A stretch of DNA of 64,000 nucleotides, from contig NC_079203.1 of assembly GCF_026745355.1 (NCBI RefSeq), positions 3,428,549 through 3,492,548 on the forward strand. The letters are read 5' to 3'. Below are positions 46,501 through 60,205 of this stretch, piece after piece. The translations under genes and the position numbers were made by a program. Source of the DNA: Beta vulgaris subsp. vulgaris (lineage: Eukaryota; Streptophyta; Magnoliopsida; Caryophyllales; Amaranthaceae). The notes under the pieces were generated by a model. That model made no database searches, was not told where the DNA came from, and saw nothing but the letters and a program-made list of their open reading frames with translations. Each line of letters opens with the position of its first letter. Within the stretch, counting starts at the first letter, position 1.

Positions 46501-49500
46501 CAGTTTGGAAAAAGTAATATATTTTTGATGAAAGAGAGAAGAAAATCGTTTTGTACAACTTCAGTGGCGTTAAAGCACTTAAAAGATGGATCAGCAGAAA
46601 AAAAGATAACAATGGCCTTTGAGTGTCCTTTACCAAAAAAACAAATTGTAAAGGACTGAGAAAATGAGTTCCTGATAAAGCAACTTTGTTGGCTTGGACA
46701 TTTCCAAAAAAAAGTCACAATGCTAATCATCATAATGAATACATCAATATTAGAGAGACAATCTCATTGAAAACAGGACCCCTTGCAGTAAAATGAAAGC
46801 TGCATAATCTCCGTTCAACAAGTCCATATGAACAAGCCTAAGGCCAACAGAATCTACTCATAAACGCATATACTACTGTGCTCAGATGAGCCACATCCAC
46901 ATAAACATGCATGTGGGTACACAATGGTGCACTTGAATACATTTTATTACAAAGGATTTGAAATAGTTGGACTTGAGACATAATGATAAGCGACACCAAA
47001 GATTCAAATCAATACTGCTTATATTAGTGTAGCATATCAAAACTACTTTAATCACAAATAATCTGAGTCAAGTAAACACTGATTATGTTTTTCAGACATG
47101 ACAAGTAGCAGAATTTGCTTATTTCTTTAGGCACAGAGGAACGATAGCACGAGACAGCAGGAGAGAATTGAACTACTTTCGTCCTACTAAGCTAATTTAA
47201 GGATCATATAAAAGTAACTATGCTACTCCATGTCCTTGTATGGTGTAAACGAAGAGAGTCAAGAAGTGAAACGAATATGTAGCTCCTAGCAAAGCAATGG
47301 GGAGGACCAAGTAGAGCTAAGCACAAGGAGCTAGAAACTATATCCAAGCTCAGGAAAGGCAACAATAAATTAACTAGAACGAACAACAGCATATTAGCAC
47401 AACAGGATCAAATGTATCTCCGAAATGGATAGTAGATCCCACAAGCAGGCCAACAATGATAGAATTAATTCATTGATGCAATCAATTAACACTAAGATTT
47501 CCTGATTGAATGCAGGGCTCGACACAATTTAATAAAGCACTACTGATTCATATCAACAAGATGCCAGAAGCGGGAACCAATCACAAGACGTACATGTTGA
47601 AGTTACGCAATTTAAAAAGAATGAGCATCGAGAGGAAGTCCATATTCCCTTGTAGTATCAACTTTTGATTAATCATATCCACATGCATATTCAAACCTTA
47701 ACTTTTTTCCCTAACATAAATCAACGCATGGATAAGTAAAAATTATATTTTCCTTTAAGTAAAAACCAATCACAAGACGTACATGTTGAAGTTACGCAAT
47801 TTAAAAGAACGAGTATCATGAGCATCGAAAGAATGTCCATATTTCTTTGTAGCATCGACTTTTAATTAATCATTTCCAAATGCATATTTAAACCTTTAAC
47901 TTTTTTTCCTAACATAAATTAACGCATGGAAAAGTAAACATTATATTCTCCTTAAAGGGAAGTAAAAGCTCAAAAAAGCAGTGAATAGAAGCCAAACAAG
48001 CAAGAGAAAAGTATAGATCTACAAGCCTTTGCCACAGACAGACGTGTACATGTACTTGTGTCTATTTTTGTTCAAATTAGAACAAGAGGACACACTTGTA
48101 GGTCCACTTGTGTGTATTTATGCCTTCTTTTTTGGGCCAAAAAAAAGGAAGAGGTCTCAAATGAAGTAAGCAATAATGTGCAGCATGGAGTAAATCCAAT
48201 CCTCAAAGATAATCAGATAAAAGAAAAACTAATACAACAATGATACCGTGTTCAAGAAAACAATGCCCTGGAACACGACATGGGAATTTATCCTCCTTCG
48301 AAAAGCTTCTAAAATTATCCAGAAGAAAAGCTACTAAAGCGGGGGACAAACAAACTATGCACCGATAACGCCAAAAGACCCTATAACTTTTTACCCAAAA
48401 TTAACAGCGTGTTTGGTTAGGATTGGAAAAGAAAGGAAAGCATCCAAATGAGTTTATCATCTTTGGTTCTAAATATTATTTGGAATTTTATCAGAAAGGG
48501 AAGGAAGTGATGGGAGAATATTCTTATAAAATCTTCACTTTCCTTTCGGAAATTGTTAACTAACATTTCCATCAAGTTACAAGATATACTTTCTTTTTAT
48601 ATCACATAGGCGCCTCAACAAAGATAGTTGGACATATGATACGAAATGCAAATTCAACAGGAAAATGCAAATTGAGCTAGGACTCACTCTGTTGAAATGT
48701 ACACTTGTACTATATACTATCAAACAGTCGGTTTGAGTAGAGAAAGTAAAGTATTCTTAATACAGCGCCATCAACTCGTACAAAAAAACAAAAGAAATTA
48801 TGAGTCATAACTACAAAGAATTAGAGAGGACATTAAAAAAAATTATTTCTTCTGATAGAACACCAATTATGAAGCAATTAGTTGCAGTCTAGGGGGAGTG
48901 GGAATTTGATCGCGAGCACAATCTTACGTCTATTGAAGAAAAAAATGAAGTTTCATATATTAAATATTAGTCGTTGGGTAAATTTGGATATTGCCAGGTT
49001 GACATAACAGCTTCTATGTGAAAGATTAAGCTTCATATGGTATTTGCAAATAAAGACCATGTGACCAGGAATCAGAAGCTTATATTGGAGTACGGCTTAA
49101 ACTTATAAATTCAGAGCGTGCTTACATAAAAGTATAGACCAATGGCATCATCAAACATCGAAAGTTCCCCTGATTCAGACTTCTTTTATCAGATCTCGGA
49201 TTAAAGATTTCTTCCTCAATATTGTTTGTTCTCCTAAAGTTTGGACCGGATTTGGATTAGATTTGAACCTAATTGCAATAACTACCCATTACGGCAGGGT
49301 CCATTGAGGTCTAGATGTACCCTGAACCTCTAAAGTCATAGTATTAGATGTAGAGAATACATGCATTGATGATAAAATCATAAAGATAAGATAAATGTGT
49401 AAGCACCTATTAGTGTTGGCCGAATAAATTTTTCTATGATTAAACAGAGGATAAATTTATGACAGCTTATAACTATTGAATCTAGTCATTTATGAAAACT

Positions 49501-52500
49501 ACAGGTATTCCAAATTTTCTAAATACCCCCCCCCCCCCATTAAGTTCACTCATCCACATAATTTAACAAGAGTCAAGGTAGATATCAATAATGAGATATC
49601 TATTGCCAAACTAGCCAACCTTCTGATTGAGGCCAGTTTATTTGAATTTAAAGTTAATAAGTTTCAGCAAAGATCAATCCATGTCGCCAAAAACCATTTC
49701 GGTTTAGACAGGGTCATCTTAGTTCACACATGACACATGTACAAGATATTTAATTTATCTACAATAAATTCCGTAAATGAATCAGTTTAGTAAAATTAAA
49801 ACATTCAAAAAATTATTTCATTATAATTAATATTGTAATAAAAATTACTATTACTATTAACAACATTTATTGATTTCTTATTACTCTCCCTATTTTACTA
49901 TAAGATAATATTGTCTTGGCACACAAAAAATGGTAGAGGGATAGATCAAAAGAAAAAGTAGATCCACGGGATAGGAAACAGAGAGAGAGAGAGAGAGAGA
50001 GATCAATAAGGTAAAGATGCAATTGTTATGGTTACTTTGAAGCAGTGTTAAGCTTATTGAGAAACACATAGAGCAGTACAATCATTCATTGGTCTGCCTG
50101 CAACTAAAGAATGAGAATGAGAGCTGTGTTTCTTTTACATAATTAAGGTAAGCTTCTCTATTATTGAACATGGAAGTTCCTATATAGAGCATTTATAAAA
50201 CAGATAATGGTTCTCAAGAGGAAAAATATCAACATTAAAGCTCTGTTCTTCTCACTTATTAGAATAAATTTCAGCGAATATAAGTTCAGCAAAAATAAGT
50301 TTAGTTCAGCAAAGACAAGTTCAGTTAAGCAATGACATGTTAAGTTCAGCAAAACAAATTGTAAGAATAACCTCCTTAATCTATCAAGCTCTAGAAATGT
50401 AGATGCATATGACTAAAGGTGAACTTATTTAAAGGCTAATAGCTAACAGATAGCCCTAAAATTTATCCCAAATTCCATATATGAGCTAACATTTGACATA
50501 AAGAAAGAGTGGAGTGATAAAAATCAATTTTATACCCTTGAGAACAGCTTAATATATTGGGTAGATTTAACGGTTTCATGCTTCACACCAATGCACCATA
50601 AATATCTCTAAGCTTGTGATTTGAAAGACATACAGCAGTTGTCACTTATAAACAATAGACCATATTAGAGTGACAAAAATGACATATTTTCAGTACTTAA
50701 ACTTTGGCAAATATACAAAAATACAAGAAACAAAACTACACAAAAGCGTATTTTACAAAAGTGCAAGAAACCAAGATACACAAGTCACTGAATTAAAATA
50801 TAATGCAAAGTTTCATATAGGAAATTTCAGCTGTCATTCAAGTACTAATAGTTCAATGTTTAGTGCAAGTTCATTCACTATTCGAGGATAAGGCCACATA
50901 TACATTTTACTCTCCCAAACTGCATCTTTGGTAAGATCCTTACAAGAAATCCAAAATCTGGCTAGACTGTATATTCTGCTTCTGATGATCCTGTTGTATA
51001 AACATCAAATCTAATTACCCCAAGGCTCACCTCCCCCCCCCCTCCCGAAAAAAGGACGGAAAGAAAGGGGTTAGGATGTTCTTCCTAGGACTTTAATAAG
51101 AAGCATATAGGTATGAAAATATAGAGCATAGCAAACCTTTCATTACATCTTCAGTGAATGGTAAATCATAACATAAGGTCAACCTAGAGGCAAACCTGTG
51201 CAGGAACACAAAGCACATTCTTCACTTGGATACCAGTGTTGTTCTTCTCTTCATTTTCTAAGAGACTGCAGATATCTGCAGCTAAGTCTTGGCTACTACT
51301 AGAATGACTTACTGCAGTCAAATCAATGTCTCCATGAGGAAGGTAAGTTTTCAGAGGCACAGAACCAAAGGGAAAGACCTGGAAAAGTTCAAACAAAGCA
51401 TTGTCACTACTTTCACCACACTGAAACTCTGAAGGCTATGATAAAATCAAGTTACATCTGGGAAGAGAAAGGCCAGTACAGCAGATTATAACAGACTGTT
51501 ATTAACATGCAGCTATGCTATCCTTTTCTAGAGTTATTTCTACCATGACTGCCATAATGATTTATAACATATTCTAACAATATCCTCTTGTAATATATAG
51601 CCTTAATACCAGTCTTGGCTAAGTAGGGGCAACTGGGCAAGGTTTAGGAAGCATGTATGTTTATCAATGCCAATTACCAACACTTAACTCAGGTCTCAAC
51701 TGACAAAATTTGCTGCTGTTGTAGTCAATTTTAGTTATCAGGTTAAAAAAATATGCAAAAAACTCCCAACTTTTCAGTATATATATACAGATTAAATAAA
51801 CTGCAATAAACATACTGATTGACAATTTTGATGTGAAAGAGAGCACTAAATATTATAGGAGTTAACTGTTCAAAGTTTTCCTATTCTTTGAATGCTTATG
51901 CAAATACTCCCTCCGACCCATATTAGCCTATACACTTTCCACTTTCGTGTGTCCAGCATCAATTGATACGGTTCCTAAAATGACCAAGTCCCACAAATTT
52001 TATATTCTCTCTCTCTTTATGGCGGATCCAAACAATAATAAAGAAACAATTCTCGTACTCACCCCTCAAAAAGTTAAGGCCACACAACCGACTAACTACA
52101 ATAAAAACATATTCCACCAACAATAGAATAAGAAGTCAAATATAACACCTAAAACTTTGTGTCAGTCAAAGTGTATCAATAAATATGGACAGGAGAAGTA
52201 TATCAGTCTATTGTCGAAATAATTACAAAAATCATCTCACATATGATAGCAACAAAAGTTTACATTCAAAACTGAATCTTCATGGGTCTGCACAATTACT
52301 CAAATGTACTAAGTCAGCAGCCTGATCTTTTGCCAAGCCTCAACGCTCGAGGTATGAATCTCCAAAACAAATAGCTTGCAATAAGCAAGACCACCAACTC
52401 TCCACTACCCTCATCGATTAGATAATATAAGATCCCTCATCAATATTCGGCTCACTCCAACTTTTGGGACAAGGATAAGCGAAACCCTCCAAAACAACCA

Positions 52501-55500
52501 CCAATAGAACGAATACTTACTCCATAAAACTTATAGTGGAGGTATAGATGATTCAGGTAAAAGCAATAAACTTTTATTTTTATTTTTTTTTGAGGGGAGC
52601 AATAAACTTTTATATATGAACAAATTTAATTCGTTTATGTTTTCTTAGGCAGTGGCGACAATTATTGAATGTAGGAGAAGCAACTCTAGCTGTTTCATCT
52701 CTAATTTGATCAGACCAACCAAGCAGATGGGTCTTGCTACCTATTAAATGCTTTTACTTCATCCCAACTAGAGTGAAATTGGTACGTTGATTAGATTCTT
52801 CTCATCAATACATATCAATTTTTGCTTAGCGTCCTCTATCCAAGTCATCTTTAGCCTCCCGGTTCTTCTTTTTCGTTCAATTTAAGAAATCTTAACTTTA
52901 GACATTTAAGAATATAACGAGCCTGGGTAGACACCTAAACAATATTATATGGACACTCTTGATGTAGAGTCTCATAATGATATTATGATTCCTCACAATG
53001 AAATTTTCCATGGCAAGGTAAATAGGAAGGGTAATAGGATTACGAGAGTAAAGATCATATGCGATAGAAAGATTATGCACATCGTTGACCTGTTTAAGTG
53101 GCGCAGATACAACGCATAGACTTCCTCGTATCAAGGGTGTGGATAGGCGTAGTTGCCTTAATTGTTAGGTGATACCAGGGAGAGTATAGCTACTAACCAT
53201 AGACTTCTAGTGTTAGATGTTCGTACAAGAGAAGTTCAAGAAAAAATTAAATGTCCATGCGAGCCTAAAACAATAAAGTGGAGTCCACGAGAAGATAGCG
53301 ATCACGAAGTAGTTTAAGAGGCCAATTAAACCGCAATGGAGAACCCTCCCCAAATTCTGATAAATACAAAAAACTGTTTGTCTAGAGTAGCCAAAGAGAT
53401 CTTAGGAAAATCAATACACAATGTACAGATGCAGAGAGTGAGGGACACAACATAGTGGAATGAAGAAATAATAGCAGCGAATAACATGAAAAGATAAAAC
53501 TACTCGACTTTAAATAAAATGTATGATGAAGAAAATTTTGCAAATTATAAAGACATTAAGGTGAAGAGGAAAAAAGAACCCGGCAAGAAAACTCAAAGGT
53601 TATAAAAAGGTATATGAAAAACTAGACTCAAGGGAGGGTGAAAGAGAAATCTATGAGATAGCTAAAAGAAATTATGTCCCGAATATGGATCTCATTATTT
53701 TCACTATGGTGGAATAAGACACTAATCCAGGATAGAGAAATCAAGGAGACGAAGTAAAGATTTTGTGGAGTTATTTGATGAAAGCCTGAATGCTACGGTG
53801 ACATCTCTGTTAAGGAGTGGGAAGTATGCCCTGAGAGAAAATAGAGATAAAGAAGGCATTGTAGATAAAAAAAACTGAAGAAAGAATCTGCCACATGGTA
53901 TCCCTAATGAAGTTTGGAGATATCTGGGGAGGTTAGGTAACTAGGTATTGATTAAGATTGGAGAAACAGAATACTAAAAGAATGGAGAAAAGGCACCTCT
54001 GTATTAATTTAAATTAGAAACAAAGGAGTGATAAAGACTACTCAAATCATCGAAAGAGATGAAACTTATGAGTCGGGCCAAGAAATCATAGGAGAGACTA
54101 ATAGAGTATGAGGAAATCTATAAGCATCTCCTAATTGGGTTTATGCCAAGACGATCTGCAATAGAACATCATTCATCTTATGAGACAGATGATGGAAGGA
54201 TCTGCACATGACTTTCATTTACCTAGAGAAGACTTCTAATAAAGCTATGAGAGCCGTGCTTTGGTGGGAAATGCCAGAGAAGGGTATGAAATGTAAATAT
54301 AAATACTTAGTTAGGGACATGCATCGCGATGTAAATGTCAAGATGTATGGAGGAGCATTTGAGGAATTTTCTGTTATGATAGGACTACAACGTGGACCAA
54401 GATAAAGTCTTTTCCTCTTTGCAGCAGTGATAGATTAGATAAGAAAATGGCCTATCGAAGACGAGATCCCGTGGTGTATGCTGTTTGCGGATGATAAAAT
54501 CGGTCAGTGAGACTATAAATGGGGTTAATGCAAGGAAAATGTTCAACGTCACACTTTCCCATATCTCAAGTTCTTAATCATACGTCATTCACTTAGCATA
54601 ATCAAGAGATCGTCCCCCTTTACAGCATCACAAAAATGATATCAAATACCATTAATTATGTAAGGTTGGTGATGAAGTGAAACACGTGTATGACTCTAAA
54701 GAAGAGTGAACATCAGTAGAACAAGGGTGTGAGGCCTGTGGGTGACTAATTGCCATGTTTCGGCATGATGGCATCAACAGCTTAGCAATGAAAAGGCGCG
54801 GATAGCCAAATAAGCGAGAAATAAAGGGGGAATAATTTAAACATGTGTTGCCTAAAATGCAGGACCTACCGACTTTTTTACCGCTTTAATAGGTTATCAA
54901 TCAAGTGAGACCAATCCTGCATGACCCACCCCAAAATTGGAATGATTTAGAAATAGATGGAACTTGAAATCAATAATAGAAGACACCCTAAACTTGGGAT
55001 CAACGGTGTCCATTTTTTCTTTTAGTTTTTAGTCTTTTAAAAAATTAGTCATAGGATGCATTATTTTCTTTGTCCAAAAACAAGTTCTTTGATTGAAGTC
55101 TGTTACAATTCATTTTAGAGGGTTTTCATAGCAACCACCTTATCACCTTATGACTCTCTAAGTGCTAAGTAAAGAAATTCATTAACCAAAACTAAAACCA
55201 CAAGTGACATCTAAGAAAAATTAACATACATTATCTCATGTTTCACCCATCTTCTTGAATTACTCCCTCCTTTTAATCACCATGAATAAATCCAAATTTC
55301 AGAACGATCGTTACAAAATAGTCTGAAGCCTACATTTTCCTTGTTTATCTTAATTACTTTTAGGTCTCTTATACACAGGACAATACCAATTCCAATTATT
55401 TTAAGAACGCGAAACCCCCCCCCCCAACAAAAAAAAGAAATAAAGAAAAACTGCTTCGGTTTTTTTCTTGAATTATCAGTGAGTGGGATTATTCTAAGGT

Positions 55501-56130
55501 AGGTGGAACAACTGGAACTTAGCATTGTTCATGTTGTTATTCATGATAATGAAAGGAGAAAAACATATAATGAAACCAATGCATGAATGATACCCAAAAA
55601 AAAAGCACAAAGAAGAACAAGAAAACAATTTGAGATTGTCCATACAAAATATGAAACTTTTTACAAATTTAAGGAATTAACTCTCTTTTTCATTTTACGT
55701 GAGCCTTTACGGGCTCAACTCTAAACTGTAGCTAATTTCTGTCTCTCAGAAAAACGAAAAACTTGATCTTAAATCATTTAAGTCACCACGCAGTGAGCAT
55801 CATATGGAAACAGCAACAAGTCAGCAAAGACTAGCAAATTGTCAATCCCAACCCAAAAGACAAACACACACAAGGATATAAAAAAAATGAAATTCAGACC
55901 TTAATTCCAAAAGCTTCTTCAATAAGCGTCTGAAGATATTCAATGATCTGTTTCCTCCTATTCTCAGAATCTGCATTAGCCTGGATGACAGACAGTATCT
56001 GCCCAGCTATTCTTTCACCCACTTGCCATCTTCTGACACTAATCGATAAAGGATGCAAGTCGCAATTAGAGCTCGAGGAAGATGAAAAAGATGATGGAAG
56101 AGGTGAGCATAAACCTTGGATATCCATCAT
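43534..56130 (-). CDS. PAP/OAS1-type nucleotidyltransferase (non-canonical poly(A) polymerase-like)
   Basis: Nine exons on the minus strand (in gene order): 56130-55900, 51378-51196, 46373-46281, 45828-45646, 45317-45215, 45112-44930, 44842-44361, 44248-43800, 43714-43534; about 695 aa. All junctions are GT-AG and keep phase; the exon 7/8 donor (GTAATA) is the least certain. Residues 78-97 hold the polymerase-beta nucleotidyltransferase motif FGSVPLKTYLPHGDIDL (Asp94, Asp96), with the third carboxylate Asp152 in ICVDISFNQTAGL. WCYYESRILGGFHGLISTYA and the LGRSVSKGNFYRIRSALSYG stretch match the PAP/OAS1 substrate-binding domain of plant proteins such as At3g56320. The remaining third (about 420-695) is acidic and disordered-looking, with DEFPVL (546-551), KEFPPL (649-654) and KEFPPL (667-672). 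The catalytic triad is intact, so activity is expected; substrate is unknown. The ATG at 56130 is the first in frame after a CTAG acceptor-like site, so a 5'UTR intron is possible. Confidence 0.9.
46374..51195 (-). other. Intron 2 of the nucleotidyltransferase gene (4.8 kb)
   Basis: Mostly AT-rich non-coding DNA. It holds a tandem duplication (47575-47952), a (GA)n run at about 49980, homopolymer C runs, and at 50246-50345 a partial AAGTTCAGC-rich fragment resembling half of a TTCAG element. No exon is missing: exons 2 and 3 join in phase. Confidence 0.6.
47575..47952. repeat. Tandem duplication, period 189 bp
   Basis: Two copies start AACCAATCACAAGACGTACA (47575 and 47764) and run through CATAAATCAACGCATGGATA-type sequence. 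They differ by several substitutions and small indels, so the duplication is not recent. Confidence 0.9.
51907..52198. mobile_element. Stowaway-type MITE, 292 bp
   Basis: Diverged ends CTCCCTCCGACCCATATTAG and AATAAATATGGACAGGAGAAG, with inner AAAGTGTAT matches, flanked by TA at 51905-51906 and 52199-52200. Confidence 0.85.
52745..52900 (-). pseudogene. RTE-type LINE, C-terminal tail fragment
   Basis: Read on the minus strand, one frame gives ERKRRTGRLKMTWIEDAKQK, which resembles the conserved GRPK-TW-E segment near the C-terminus of plant RTE-clade ORF2 proteins; it ends at a stop in CACTCTAG. Short and isolated; opposite in orientation to the RT fragment next to it. Confidence 0.6.
53165..54530 (+). 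pseudogene. RTE-type LINE reverse transcriptase remnant
   Basis: Broken frames follow the order of a plant RTE-clade ORF2. A linker (about 53205-53300) carries DVRTREVQEKI-like text. At about 54130 there is IGFMPRRSAIEH, for the family's FGFMPGRST. At 54208-54405 comes TFIYLEKTSNKAMRAVLWW, for the family's FIDLEKAYDRV. The same frame continues to EFSVMIGLQRGPR, for the family's TIGLHQGSALSP. At about 54465 PWCMLFADD is the catalytic YADD-type box. Stops and frameshifts separate the pieces. It lies antisense inside intron 1 of the nucleotidyltransferase gene. Confidence 0.8.
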
Positions 56131-58200
56131 ATCCAAAAAACTGCGAACTTTTTCCCTAGGAAAAAAATCAACAAATTTTCAAACACGAAACCACCAAAAC
56201 CTGTGCTAATCAAATGCAGATAGTGATGTACAGGAAAGCAGGTCAAAATCTTACTGAGAAAAAAAAATTAAATAAGTATAAGAAGGGTATTCGCTTTCTG
56301 CAGCATGCTATATACATTAGAAAGAAGCAACTAAAGCAGTGAAAAGCACGTCAATTAATTGATTGAGTTAGAAGGGGAGTGCAAATCATATATCAACAGC
56401 TCAACCTAAAAGTTTGAAGCAGCTCCACAGCCTCTTGACCAGAATGGTGAAAGAAAGTTACGGAGTTCTGTGTTTTCTTTATGTTAACATCCCCAGCCAC
56501 TGTTTACTCTCTATGTTTAAAAATTAAAACTCTCTACTGTCAGATAGCAGTTTCTGAGTAAAAACTGTTTTGAGAAAAAAATGAGCAGAAGAGAATTTGA
56601 AAAGAACATGCTACTCTTGAAGAGATCCGCAGATTGTCAAATAAGTGCTATACATAGTGAAAGTGTGAATAAATAAGAAAATGGAAAAAAGAAAAAACGC
56701 AGAAAGAAATCAGGAAGATTAAAGTTGAACTACAATCTCACTGAATTGTCATGATGGAGTCGGGTGAAACCAAATCAAGAACGTACAAGTCAACATTTTC
56801 ACCTTTAGCGAGAAAGGTCTCTACAGTTGCGGAAAAGAAAGTTTATCCTTAATGAAGTGTGAAAACTGACACAAAGAGACAAAACTTTTATGGTAGATAA
56901 TATTACTCATGGGAACCAAATCACTAATATCAAGCAAAGGAAATTAAATTACTTTCAGAATCCTTTTGATAGCTCACTCACCACTGTTATTGCCATAAAT
57001 GCACTCCTGTCTGATTTGAAAATTTTCTTTACTTTATTTAATACCTTAATAAACCCATAAATACATAAATCATAATCTGTTTGGGTATGCTGCTACATCA
57101 ATGCTTACAGAACTAGACGTTAGACCCAGGTTCACTTTACTTTTTCTCGCAACAGGCGCCAAATTTTGCTTCTACTTTTCCACTGGTTAACGGCAAGGCT
57201 GTGTGCATCAAAAAACCCTAAAGGTAGTAGCAAATTCACTAAATAGTAGTGGGTTCACTGCCATGTATGTTTTACGTTTGGACCATGAAGCAAAGTTCAG
57301 CTGCTAATTACAGAATGGCCAAGCTGTAACAGATATTAGCAATTTCGTCCCAGAAAACCCCGTCACAAAACAATGACAAAAATCATGTCCTTCTCTCCAT
57401 GTCAACCATTACATAATGGTGACTCACAGCAATAGAACGTTTATTCTGTTGCATCTAAGAAATTATATACCACATATATTTTACTAATTAATTATGTAAT
57501 TAATGTAAAAACATTTATTTTAATAATCATTCAGTTACCAAATACATAACTCACTCACATTCTCATTGCTGTGGAGTTTGGTCATATTATGTTGTAAGAA
57601 AACTTCCTATATCCAACAAACAAACAAAATGCAAATGAGCTCATAAACTCATTAATGTGGATTTCTTGAACAGATTCACTCCCTCCATCCTTTCAATTTA
57701 TCAGTTACACGCCACTTCCAAGACAAACATAACAATTACCATGAAAGCATTTCTCTTGGTTTGAACACAATTGATTAAGATGGCTGACTCAAACTAACTT
57801 CTACACCATGAACTATTTTAGGGTGAATGAAAATAAAATTTCATCAAACATTAAAAATTGTTTAGAAACCAATAGTGAAATAGAAGTAGCGTACATCAAA
57901 ATGTTAGCTCAAACTAGAATCATAGACATAGTTTAAACCTTCTAAAGACGGTTTCTAGCATGAAAGTATTTTGTGAACCTTTTATATCAATATTTACTAT
58001 ATGAAGAATTGTCCGATACTATACTATATCACATATACATTAAGGTGCAGCCAAACATCGTTAGGATTGCAAGCCCAATAGTCTAACACGGGAAGTGGGG
58101 TCGGGAAACACGAAGAGAGTTTCGGCATTGGACAAGGTAAGTTCCTAGGCAAAAAACAAGAAGCAAGCAGAACGCTTCGAAGCACAAGGAAACTGAACCT
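56131..58200. other. Upstream region of the nucleotidyltransferase gene
   Basis: Non-coding. On the minus strand a good acceptor-like TTTTTTTCCTAG sits about 25 bases before the ATG. A Stowaway-like end (CACTCCCTCCATCCTTTCAA) at 57679 has no partner. No gene seen. Confidence 0.45.
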
Positions 58201-58378
58201 AGGAAGCAGTGAATATGATACGGCCACTCCTACTAAATGGGACTGCCTGATCCTGTCTCCTCCACACGGGATTTTTTTGTACTGTTCTGTTTATTGCTCC
58301 TTCATTATGAAATTTCCTAGTTTAGTTGAGTTTGGATTCTTAGAGATTATTTACCGATTAGATTATAATTTAATAGGA

Positions 58379-58426
<48 letters not shown>

Positions 58427-58930
58427 TCCAATTATTCGGTCTCATATTCTAGATTTCGTTAAAAGTGTTATGTGATTCTTGGAGAAGGGGTAGAACTCTT
58501 GTACTATATAAAAGGGTCTTGGGTCTTGACTCTTTCATTGATCACAAAGGCATCCAAACATGGAAAGAGATTACAAAACCTCATCGTTTCAAGATTAGAG
58601 TTCTTGAGAGCAAATGTAATTCAAGGAGTTTGTGAAAGTTGGTCACCAATATTTGTTGATGGATCAGTAATAGCTCGGTGGGGTTATTCCCCCTCTATCT
58701 TGTGAGGATATTTCTACATCAAATTGTGTTTGTCATGGTCTCTTATCTTTCACTCTTGAGACTTGATCATATTGTTTTTCTCGCTAATCGGTTCCACAAG
58801 TCCTTACAACATCTACACTTCACTACAAAATGCGTCCTGAATCTCATACAACACTTTTCCTCAACTCTACGTGAAGAAGAAAAGATCCATTTAGATACTC
58901 TATAAACAGTCATCAATTATTTCCAATTAT
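58201..58930 (+). other. Possible LTR-like segment with (AT)n
   Basis: (AT)n occupies 58381-58424. A TATA-like CTATATAAAAG at 58504-58514 is followed by a stretch with open frames and the composition of a Copia LTR R/U5 region. No paired copy, TG...CA limits or target duplication was found, so this is only a suggestion. Confidence 0.25.
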
Positions 58931-59888
58931 ATACGAGGAAAAAAGTCATGATAAATGACCAAATTGCCACACTCTAGCTTTATGCAATTTCTTCTACTGG
59001 ATCCACAACGTTAATTTTTATTTATAAGTAATAAACAAGAAAATTAGAAAGACACTAAGGTGTGTCATCCATGTTGAGAAGGAGGGCTAATTTATAAGTA
59101 AACTAGCTTTATATGCACACTATGCGTGCGAAAGCATATAAAGTTATGCATAAAAATACATAAGGTAAAAGTTATGAAAAGGGAGAAGATGAAGATAGTG
59201 AAAGAACTGTGAGATGTATGTAACAATAATTCACGGGAGTTGTGCCATTAAATTAAGGTTCTAAAATAACAAGAAAAATATAGTTGATTTTAGAAGCATC
59301 TGACTTCCACATAAATTATTCAGTAATGTTGTATATTTTTTTTATTCAATTATGTTCTTAATTTGCTTTTTTTGGGTTTTTTTAATGTCCCCACCTCTTC
59401 CAGAACAGAATATAGATTGATGAATCAAAAGAGCAAAGTAGGACTATCAACAAGGATTTAATTTCCTTAAGATTTGGAGCACTTAATCACAAAATAAGTT
59501 TGAGTATGTCAAAACAAAACAACTTGTCAACAGACAAAACCAATTATTGGTTTCATAGTCCACCACTAAGATGCAATAAAAAATAAAAGTTCTTCAAGAG
59601 GATCCTAAGGATCTTCACAAAAACCATCAATCAAAAGCCTTAATGCTTGCATGATATATGTTGAGTGGCTGAGTGAACCCCACGTTCATCCAAATTGGAC
59701 TTTTTACTTAAATTAATGAGTTTCTTATTCCTCCAATTCTTTAACTCAAATGTAATGTTTTCTTCCCCCCTATAAAAGTAAAGAAGATGTGGATGATATG
59801 TAAAAGGTGTTTGATTCCTTAAGACATTACTCACAAAGAATTCCATGCAAAGACCTCCAGAGGGTAACAACATAGAGAAGCAGGATAA
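58931..59888. other. Intergenic DNA
   Basis: AT-rich, no supported gene or repeat. Confidence 0.4.
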
Positions 59889-59890
59889 TA

Positions 59891-60203
59891 CTCCCTCCAT
59901 TTCTTTTTAATGCTTACACTTCACTTTGGGGGAGAACCAAGGAAATTCGGCGAAAAACAAGGAAAAAATACAATAAAAGAATGGTTTTGGGAAATGTAAG
60001 CATTAAAATAATGTAGGAGAGAGAAAAATAGGATAGGTGGGAAAGTTTTGGGTGGATTATTAAAATGGGTGGTGGGGTATATGAGGTGAAAAAGTGTGAA
60101 AAGTTAATGTGATAGGTTACCATATAAGGAAAAAGTAGAAGGGTAACAATTAAAAAAAGGAACTAAAGAGGAAAGCGTAACAATTAAAAAAAAACGGAGG
60201 GAG
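59891..60203. mobile_element. Stowaway-type MITE, 313 bp
   Basis: Ends CTCCCTCCATTTCTTTTTAA and TTAAAAAAAAACGGAGGGAG, flanked by TA at 59889-59890 and 60204-60205. Further inside, AATGCTTACAC and GTAAGCATTAA also pair. Confidence 0.92.
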
Positions 60204-60205
60204 TA

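Larger units (their letters stand above)
51379..55899 (-). other. Intron 1 of the nucleotidyltransferase gene (4.5 kb)
   Basis: Contains a Stowaway MITE and two RTE-type LINE fragments listed separately. The rest is AT-rich without supported features. A Stowaway-like end (ATTACTCCCTCCTTTTAATC) at 55259 has no partner. Confidence 0.6.

Noticed and set aside
48408..48620. GTGTTTGGTTAGGATTGG, resembling a Tourist-type end
   Set aside because: No inverted partner or target duplication was found downstream.
58472..58905. Two overlapping open frames of about 75 codons
   Set aside because: No recognisable domain; position after a TATA-like box fits an LTR-like repeat better than a gene.
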